Source: Thermatribacter velox (GTDB taxonomy: Bacteria > Atribacterota > Atribacteria > Atribacterales > Thermatribacteraceae). From it: DNA of 64,000 bases. This document shows, piece by piece, positions 59,331-64,000 of this stretch. The notes beneath the pieces were generated by a model. It searched no databases, was not told where the DNA came from, and was given only the letters and a program-made list of their open reading frames with translations. The DNA lies in NCBI RefSeq assembly GCF_038396615.1, contig NZ_CP121689.1, positions 818,001-882,000 of the forward strand, in the 5' to 3' direction. A program made the position numbers and the translations under genes. Each line of letters begins with the position of its first letter. The stretch's first letter is position 1.

Positions 59331-59822
59331 GTGTATCAGGAGGTGTGGCAGCATCTTGAAGAGGTTTTCCGGGAAGACCCCTCTATGCTTGAGCATACCC
59401 GGCGGGTTTTCGATTTTGCCCATGATATAGCTCAGGCGCTTAAGCTTGACGCTGTGACCCAGAGAACAGTTCACCTTGCTGCACTGCTCCACGATGTGGG
59501 AATTGTGGAGGCCGAAAAGAAGTTTGGCAGTCGAGAGGGGAAGTTTCAGCATATTACCGGACCACCGATTGCCCGCAGGATTCTTGAAGAGATTGGTGAG
59601 CAGCCCCAGGTGGTGGAGCGGGTGCTCTATTTGGTGGGCAACCATCACAACTTTGATAAGGTTGACGGCATAGACTTTCAGGTGCTTGTTGAAGCGGACA
59701 TGCTGGTCAACCTTGAAGAGGAAAAGCTGGCAAGTGATGAGCTACGCTCCTTTATCGAGGGCTTTTTCAAGACTGCTCCCGGCCTTCGTACGGCAAAAAG
59801 AAAATATCTAAAAGAAATTTGA
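59331..59822 (+). CDS. HD-domain phosphohydrolase
   Basis: 163 residues. HD motifs: MLEHTRRVFDFAHDIA, AALLHDVGIVEAE (HD about 54-55), VGNHHNF and EADMLVNLEEE. Similar to small stand-alone HD hydrolases (putative nucleotidases) of unknown substrate. GTG start, 6 bases after the metallopeptidase gene. Confidence 0.85.
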   Translation: MYQEVWQHLEEVFREDPSMLEHTRRVFDFAHDIAQALKLDAVTQRTVHLAALLHDVGIVEAEKKFGSREGKFQHITGPPIARRILEEIGEQPQVVERVLYLVGNHHNFDKVDGIDFQVLVEADMLVNLEEEKLASDELRSFIEGFFKTAPGLRTAKRKYLKEI

Positions 59823-59838
59823 CACCGGGAATTTATGC

Positions 59839-59844
59839 TATAAT
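59839..59844 (+). promoter_or_regulatory. Extended -10 promoter of the ferredoxin gene
   Basis: TGC-TATAAT (TATAAT 59839-59844). A TTGACA at 59819-59824 is only 14 bases upstream, too close for a normal spacer. AAGGGAGGAG precedes the ATG at 59892. Confidence 0.55.
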
Positions 59845-59891
59845 TTCTCCTGGTTTAATTTTTTAAAACAACGCAAGGGAGGAGATACGCA

Positions 59892-60074
59892 ATGGCTTTG
59901 AAAGTAATCGCTGATGAGTGCATTGGTTGTGAACTCTGTGTTAACGTGTGCCCGGATGTTTTTGAGATGAATGCAGAGGGAAAGAGCGTGGTCAAACCCG
60001 GAGCAGATGAAAATGCTCCTTGTGTGGATGAGGCTATCGATTCCTGCCCCACCAGTGCTATCGTGAAGGAATAG
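59892..60074 (+). CDS. [4Fe-4S] ferredoxin (60 aa)
   Basis: 60-residue monocluster ferredoxin: CIGCELCVNVCP near the N-terminus and CP at SCPTSAI completing the CxxCxxC...CP set. A further Cys (APCVDEAI) lies between and could form the disulfide typical of thermophile ferredoxins. It is a likely electron carrier for HydABC or for radical-SAM enzymes. Monocistronic. Confidence 0.93.
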   Translation: MALKVIADECIGCELCVNVCPDVFEMNAEGKSVVKPGADENAPCVDEAIDSCPTSAIVKE

Positions 60075-60104
60075 TTGATAGCCGAAATTTTTTTGGAAAA
60101 GCTC

Positions 60105-60132
60105 TTGCATTACTGGTGCCCTATCTTATAAA
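60105..60132 (+). promoter_or_regulatory. Promoter of tRNA-Glu(TTC)
   Basis: TTGCAT (60105-60110), 16-base spacer, TATAAA (60127-60132), 48 bases before the mature tRNA. Confidence 0.65.
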
Positions 60133-60179
60133 ATAAGGCTCGTTCGCAGGGCAGATTCAGGGTAAAAATTGAAAGAAGC

Positions 60180-60256
60180 GCCCCCATCGTCTAGCCCGGT
60201 TAGGACACCGCCCTTTCAAGGCGGCGGCAGCGGTTCAAATCCGCTTGGGGGCGCCA
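60180..60256 (+). tRNA. tRNA-Glu (TTC)
   Basis: 77 bases with encoded CCA. Acceptor GCCCCCA/TGGGGGC, anticodon stem CCGCC/GGCGG with loop CTTTCAA giving TTC, T-arm AGCGGTTCAAATCCGCT. Second Glu tRNA of the window. Confidence 0.95.
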
Positions 60257-60290
60257 TTTTTATTTGTGGGCTTTTTGCTCCTGATTCCTT

Positions 60291-60413
60291 TTATCCTTCG
60301 GTTATGGTGATTACCGCTACTCCGTATGAGCAGTTACCCGCGTAGTCGCACACTTTCACAAGAATGGCATAAGTTCCGGCAGTGGAAAAGGTGTAGGTGA
60401 ACACCTGTCCCTG
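60291..60413 (-). pseudogene. Remnant: C-terminal Ig/PKD-like domain (minus strand)
   Basis: Minus-strand frame ending at 60291 encodes GQVFTYTFSTAGTYAILVKV then CDYAGNCSYGVAVITITEG-stop, a classic C-terminal beta-sandwich ending. The frame stays open further upstream to about 60595 (KWLVGGKNCGPF...), and a shift in the minus-strand CCCC at about 60574-60571 would join it to a start-like MQQDISRQVQQGG at about 60667. There is no ribosome site and no complete gene. It is a decayed or truncated exported protein. Confidence 0.5.
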
Positions 60414-60581
60414 CGCTCGGAACCGTCTGAGGACCTCGTTCTCCCGGGGATGGAAGGGACCGCAGTTCTTGCCTCCAACCAGCCACTTTTGCCCGGGAAG
60501 TACCGCCTGAAGGTCTCCCTCTTTGAGGGTGAGGAAGAACTTCTGATGCAGGAGACCATCTTCACCGTCGGGGAAAGATGA
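60405..60581 (+). pseudogene. Remnant or fortuitous frame: beta-domain C-terminus (plus strand)
   Basis: Plus-strand frame reads EDLVLPGMEGTAVLAS, LLPGKYRLKVSLFEGEEELL, MQETIFTVGER-stop. This looks like the end of another beta-sandwich protein, codon-aligned antisense to the minus-strand frame. It has no start or ribosome site. I cannot tell whether both fragments are real (head-to-head remnants) or only one strand was ever coding. The 440-base stretch 60257-60698 holds nothing else I can support. Confidence 0.35.
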
Positions 60582-60698
60582 GTCGGTGATTGCGGCTCGC
60601 CTTTTCCCACCTGCCTGAGAAATTGCCCCCCTTGTTGCACCTGGCGCGAAATATCTTGCTGCATATTCTGGTTAAAGAAGAAAAAAGGGGGATTGTCA

Positions 60699-61046
60699 AT
60701 GCAGAAAGTTGCTTTCTTCGTTTTTCGAGACCAAGAGATGTGCTTCATCCACGTCCTTCTTAACGCTCTGGACATGTATGAAAAGGGTGATGTGGTCCGC
60801 ATTGTTTTTGAGGGAAGCGCCACTCGCCTGGTGCCGTTGCTTGCTGAAGCATCGCACCCTTTGCACGGGCTTTATCGAGAAACGAAGGATAAGGGTCTGA
60901 TTGCTGGGGCCTGCCGGGCCTGCTCGGCGAAGATGAAAGTTCTGGATGCGGTGGAAAAAGAGAGTCTTCCCCTGCTTGAGGACATGAAGGGACATCCCGG
61001 GATGCACCGCTTTCTCGCAGAAGGTTTCACCATCATCACCATGTAG
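60699..61046 (+). CDS. DsrE-family-like cytoplasmic protein
   Basis: 115 residues. Rossmann-like DsrE layout: VAFFVFRDQEMCFIHVLLNALDMYEKGDVVRIVFEGSAT, then KDKGLIAGACRACSAKMKVLDAVEKE with a CxxC. Often annotated as a DsrE-family or cytoplasmic protein with possible sulfur-relay or redox role. AAAAAAGGGGG precedes the ATG at 60699. Followed 12 bases later by the OpuC-type permease gene, so probably in the same transcript. Confidence 0.7.
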   Translation: MQKVAFFVFRDQEMCFIHVLLNALDMYEKGDVVRIVFEGSATRLVPLLAEASHPLHGLYRETKDKGLIAGACRACSAKMKVLDAVEKESLPLLEDMKGHPGMHRFLAEGFTIITM

Positions 61047-61058
61047 CAGGTGGGGACT

Positions 61059-61703
61059 ATGGGCTTTCTGCTGCGGGTTTTGCTCCTCCTTTTTGAGCGC
61101 CGGGAGCTGGTTTTGCAGAGCCTGTTCGAGCACGTTTACATCTCTTTTGTAGCCTGTTTGCTCATTGGTCTGGCAGGGATTCCACTGGGAATCCTTATCA
61201 CCCGCTTTCGCTCCTGGGCTTCGGGAGTTCTGGCAGTCACCGGAGTTCTCTACACCATCCCCGCTCTGGCTCTTTTCGGGTTCATGATTCCTCTTCTGGG
61301 CATCGGCCTGAAGCCGACTCTCTTTGCACTTTTCATTTACGGGCTTTTGCCTTTAGTCCGTAACACCTACGTGGGGATTGTAAACGTTGACCCGGGAATT
61401 GTGGAAGCAGCAAGGGGAATGGGCAGCACTGATTGGCAGCTGCTTTTCAGAGTACAGTTGCCACTTGCACTCCCCTTCATCGTGGCGGGTTTTCGGACTG
61501 TGGTGGTGATGACCATTTCAGTTTCCACCATTGCTGCTTTCATAGGAGCTGGAGGGCTGGGCGTGCTCATTTTCCGCGGCATCACCTCTTACTATACTGA
61601 GCTCATCGTGGCAGGAAGTATTCTGGTGGCTGCACTTTCCCTAGCAGCGGATACTTTGCTGGGATTTTTGGAAAAAAGGCTTTTACGCCGAATTCAGATG
61701 TAA
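61059..61703 (+). CDS. Glycine betaine/choline-type ABC transporter permease (OpuCB-like)
   Basis: 214 residues, about five to six membrane segments. EAA-loop-like EAARGMGSTDWQLLFRVQLPLALPFIVAG; other family strings are GVLYTIPALALFGFMIP and FIGAGGLGVLIFRG. One permease gene only, so a homodimer is likely. The ATG at 61059 follows CAGGTGGGG; the frame opens at 61050. Confidence 0.92.
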   Translation: MGFLLRVLLLLFERRELVLQSLFEHVYISFVACLLIGLAGIPLGILITRFRSWASGVLAVTGVLYTIPALALFGFMIPLLGIGLKPTLFALFIYGLLPLVRNTYVGIVNVDPGIVEAARGMGSTDWQLLFRVQLPLALPFIVAGFRTVVVMTISVSTIAAFIGAGGLGVLIFRGITSYYTELIVAGSILVAALSLAADTLLGFLEKRLLRRIQM

Positions 61704-61715
61704 GGAGTGTTGCAC

Positions 61716-62606
61716 ATGAAAGCACTGCGTTTCTTGTTTCTGGTAGTTTTCTTGTTTGCGTTTTCTCTTGGTGTGACCTGGGCACAAGGGGACAAAGTGG
61801 TGGTCAGCAATAAGCCCTTTACCGAGTCCCATATTCTGGCTGAAATCATAGTCCAGATGCTACGAGCGCATACCGACCTCGAGGTGGAACGCCTAATTAT
61901 TGAAGGAGGTACGACTTCCATTCTGCATCCGGCCATCGTGCGGGGTGATATTGATATTTACCCGGAGTACACCGGAACATCCTGGCAGGAAGTGCTCAGA
62001 AAAGATGAGGTGGTATCTGACCCGCTGGAACTCTACGAAAGGGTGAAGAAAGAGTATGAGGAGAAGTTTGGCCTCGTGTATCTCCCGCTTTTTGGCTTCA
62101 ACAACACCTTTACCCTGGCAGTGCGCCGGGAATCAGCCGAAAAGGACAATCTGAATACCTTTTCGGACTTGGCCCGGGTTTCGGAGCGTTACGTTTTTGG
62201 TGCTGAGCCGGACTTTTTTGAACGCAAGGACGGTTATGAGAACCTGGTAAAAACCTATGGTTTCCGCTTCAAGGCCACCAGGCAAATGGCTATTGCTCTG
62301 AAGTATCCAGCCATAGTGTCCCGGGAAGTCGACGTGATTGATGCTTTTTCGACCGATGGTCTTTTGAAAAAGTTTGACTTGGTGGTTCTTGAGGACGACA
62401 AGAACTATTTTCCCTCTTATTTCTGTGCTCCTGTGGTGAGAAAAGAGACGCTGGATAAATATCCCGTCATTGCCGAAGTCCTGGGGAGACTTGAGGGGCA
62501 AATAAGCAACGAAGAGATGACCGAGATGAACTATCTTGTGGATGAAAAGCTGATGGACCCCAGGGATGTAGCCCGTGAGTTTCTGGAAAGGAAGGGACTT
62601 CTTTAA
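61716..62606 (+). CDS. Glycine betaine/choline-type ABC transporter binding protein (OpuCC-like)
   Basis: 296 residues; signal peptide about 1-22 (ends GVTWA), no lipobox. KPFTESHILAEIIVQMLRA, IEGGTTSILHPAIVRGDIDIYPEYTGTSW and FAAPVVRKETL-like FCAPVVRKETLDKYP match the OpuAC/ProX-type family for quaternary amines. AAGGAG supports the ATG at 61716 rather than the upstream TTG. Confidence 0.92.
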   Translation: MKALRFLFLVVFLFAFSLGVTWAQGDKVVVSNKPFTESHILAEIIVQMLRAHTDLEVERLIIEGGTTSILHPAIVRGDIDIYPEYTGTSWQEVLRKDEVVSDPLELYERVKKEYEEKFGLVYLPLFGFNNTFTLAVRRESAEKDNLNTFSDLARVSERYVFGAEPDFFERKDGYENLVKTYGFRFKATRQMAIALKYPAIVSREVDVIDAFSTDGLLKKFDLVVLEDDKNYFPSYFCAPVVRKETLDKYPVIAEVLGRLEGQISNEEMTEMNYLVDEKLMDPRDVAREFLERKGLL

Positions 62607-62611
62607 GTCTC

Positions 62612-63721
62612 ATGCCACCTGTGGTCGTCTTTCGGGAGGTAACCAAGACCTATCCAGGCAATATCCGGGCAGTGGACGGTGTTTCCTTTGAGCTCGAGGA
62701 AGGCGAGTTTCTCTGCCTGATTGGACCTTCTGGCTGCGGCAAGACCACCCTTTTGAAAATGGTTAACCGCCTTGTCGAGCCCTCCTCGGGCTCCGTGTAT
62801 GTTGAGGGAAAAGAAGTTATGGAATGGGACCCCATAGAGTTGCGTCGGCGCATCGGCTATGTTATCCAGCAGATTGGCCTTTTTCCCCATCTCAATGTGG
62901 AGGAAAACATCACCTACGTCCTCTCCATTATGGGGGTTCCTTACCCGGTGCGCAGGGAAAAGGCAAGGGAATTGCTGGACATTATCGGGTTTGAGGAGTC
63001 CTACCTGCGTCGCTTCCCTCGCGAGCTCAGCGGGGGAGAAAAGCAGAGGGTGGGAGTGGCCAGAGCCCTGGCCTCGGATCCCAAAATTGTCCTCATGGAC
63101 GAGCCCTTTGGTGCGCTGGACCAAATCAGCAAGGAACAGCTCCAGAATGAACTTTTGCGCCTCCATAGGCGTTTGGGAAAGACCATTCTCTTTGTGACTC
63201 ACGACCTGCAGGAAGCAATAAAGCTTTCCACCCGTATCGGAATTATGAAAAAAGGGCGTGTCCTTCAGGTTGGCACCGTGCAGGAACTCCTCTTTAGCCC
63301 TGCTGACCCCTTTGTGGAAGAGTTCTTAGGAGCCAAAGGGTTTTTCCATACCCTGCATTTGCTCACTGCTTCAGAAGTCCTGGAAGAGAGCGTGCCTGTG
63401 GTCAGGGAGGGCAGAGTCGGGAGCCCGGAAGAGAATTTTCTAAGCCGTCACCCCGACGGTAGGGGTTTTGTGCTGGTTGTTGATGAAAAAAAGAGGTTCC
63501 TGGGGGCCAAAAATGAGAGCGGTGAGGTACTGCGGTGCGCAACAGTTACCCCCTTCACGCCCCTTGAGGAAGTGCTGCGGGCTATGTTTGTTTCCGGGCA
63601 AACCTGGGCAGTTGTGGTTGACCCTGAGGGGGGAAAGCTCCTGGGTGTTGTGGATTTTCGCTCCATCTGTTCTCGTCTTAAGGCATACTGTGGGAGGGAG
63701 AGCGAAAAAATGCCTTCCTGA
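62612..63721 (+). CDS. Glycine betaine/choline-type ABC transporter ATPase with CBS domains (OpuCA-like)
   Basis: 369 residues. Walker A GPSGCGKTTLLKMVNRL, Q-loop VIQQIGLFPHLNVEEN, signature LSGGEKQRVGVARALA, Walker B IVLMDEPFGALD, H-loop FVTHDLQEAIK. The C-terminal about 120 residues hold a degenerate tandem CBS module (ENFLSRHPDGRGFVLVVDEKKRFLGA, EEVLRAMFVSGQTWAVVVDPEGGKLLGVV), which in OpuA-type importers senses ionic strength or nucleotides. Followed by a terminator. Confidence 0.93.
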   Translation: MPPVVVFREVTKTYPGNIRAVDGVSFELEEGEFLCLIGPSGCGKTTLLKMVNRLVEPSSGSVYVEGKEVMEWDPIELRRRIGYVIQQIGLFPHLNVEENITYVLSIMGVPYPVRREKARELLDIIGFEESYLRRFPRELSGGEKQRVGVARALASDPKIVLMDEPFGALDQISKEQLQNELLRLHRRLGKTILFVTHDLQEAIKLSTRIGIMKKGRVLQVGTVQELLFSPADPFVEEFLGAKGFFHTLHLLTASEVLEESVPVVREGRVGSPEENFLSRHPDGRGFVLVVDEKKRFLGAKNESGEVLRCATVTPFTPLEEVLRAMFVSGQTWAVVVDPEGGKLLGVVDFRSICSRLKAYCGRESEKMPS

Positions 63722-63745
63722 AGAGAGAAAAGGCTCTCTCGAGAA

Positions 63746-63783
63746 AGGCGTCCCTCGATGGGGACGCCTGGCGCTTTCTTTTT
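63746..63783 (+). terminator. Terminator of the OpuC-type operon
   Basis: AGGCGTCCC (63746-63754), TCGATG loop, GGGACGCCT (63761-63769), then GGCGCTTTCTTTTT. Confidence 0.8.
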
Positions 63784-63806
63784 GAGTAACTCTCTTTACG
63801 TAACGG

Positions 63807-63835
63807 TTGATTAAGCTTCCACAAATCCTTACAAT
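63807..63835 (+). promoter_or_regulatory. Promoter before the plsC-like gene
   Basis: TTGATT (63807-63812), 17-base spacer, TACAAT (63830-63835). Confidence 0.75.
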
Positions 63836-63865
63836 AAAACCATAAGATTTTCTCTGGTGGGCAGA

Positions 63866-64000
63866 GTGGTTTACTATCTGAGCAAAGCCATAGCCTTATT
63901 TTTATTACTGGTCTTTTTCCGGTTTCGGGTGAGAGGTAGGGAACACTTTCCGCGCTCTGGCCCCTGCCTCATCGTTGCTAATCACTCCAGTTATCTTGAC
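63866..64000 (+). CDS. plsC: 1-acyl-sn-glycerol-3-phosphate acyltransferase-like (PlsC), 5' end only
   Basis: Open frame from GTG at 63866 (an alternative in-frame GTG is at 63857) to the window edge, 45 codons. N-terminal membrane helix (YYLSKAIALFLLLVFFRF), then RGREHFPRSGPCLIVANHSSYLD, which contains the HxxxxD acyltransferase motif (H-S-S-Y-L-D) and the preceding ANH. Phospholipid synthesis. The rest lies outside the window. Confidence 0.85.
   Translation, partial: MVYYLSKAIALFLLLVFFRFRVRGREHFPRSGPCLIVANHSSYLD

Noticed and set aside
60356-60823. 155-codon minus-strand frame running into the DsrE-like gene
   Set aside because: Its 5' half is antisense to the DsrE-like gene and its 3' half is Ser/Arg/Pro-rich noise; only the short MQQDISRQV part may belong to the decayed gene described.
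1-64000. CRISPR arrays, insertion sequences, prophage or integrase genes
   Set aside because: I found no regularly spaced repeats of CRISPR type and no transposase, integrase or phage structural genes anywhere in the window.

Overview
The window is about 64 kb of densely packed, mostly operonic bacterial DNA of moderate GC. It carries an NAD-linked, HydABC-type [FeFe] hydrogenase, the maturase HydG, radical-SAM proteins, Fe-S flavoenzymes and a small ferredoxin. No respiratory chain appears. This points to a strictly anaerobic, probably thermophilic, fermentative bacterium. The housekeeping gene order (mreCD-mrdA-rodA; rng-rplU-rpmA-obg-proBA-nadD-yqeK-LCP-rsfS; rpsF-ssb-rpsR-DUF2232-rplI-dnaB) resembles Firmicutes and allied phyla. 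An Atribacterota-like or deep Firmicutes-like organism is my inference; no rRNA is present to settle it.

Layout. 0-3.5 kb: 3' end of a hydrogenase operon (end of the 24-kDa subunit, HydB, HydA). 3.5-14.6 kb: YqgF-like protein, two AmmeMemoRadiSam genes, ApbE, then cell-elongation genes and RNase G. 14.6-21.4 kb: L21/L27/Obg, proline synthesis, NAD synthesis, LCP protein, RsfS. 21.5-24 kb: SAM cycle (metK, ahcY). 24-28 kb: S6/SSB/S18/L9/DnaB. 27.9-31.7 kb: polar amino-acid ABC importer and homoserine dehydrogenase. 31.8-33.6 kb (minus): hydG with an attenuator-like leader and a small unknown partner. 33.8-36 kb: a soluble GAF-histidine kinase/NarL pair. 36-41 kb: a frameshifted sodium symporter with an unannotated small accessory gene, a HAD phosphatase, a DUF72 protein, and an exported NAGPA-type glycosidase.

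41-57 kb is the accessory and most interesting part. Four paralogous exported lipoproteins share one anchor module but carry different C-terminal tails. One tail has four SdrD-B-like repeats capped by a predicted Cys-Gln thioester (TQXA) domain. One is Gly/Asn/Asp-rich, one is Pro-rich and ends in a CxxC, and one protein has no tail. Two further secreted acidic proteins, a tiny lipoprotein and an NTF2-like lipoprotein accompany them. Around them lie an OmpR/PhoR-type two-component pair, a second soluble kinase/NarL pair, two stand-alone receiver proteins and a PAS-LuxR regulator. I find a shared promoter-proximal element (AATAGGA[C/G]TT, often repeated at 22 bp and usually 41-42 nt before a -10 box) upstream of three lipoprotein genes and one receiver gene. 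This suggests a dedicated regulon for an extracellular surface or adhesion system.

57-64 kb: an old-yellow-enzyme-like Fe-S flavoprotein, a small metalloprotease, an HD protein, a ferredoxin, tRNA-Glu, a scar with decayed coding sequence, a DsrE-like protein, an OpuC-type importer and the start of plsC. Two sensor kinases appear to start with ATT and dnaB with CTG.
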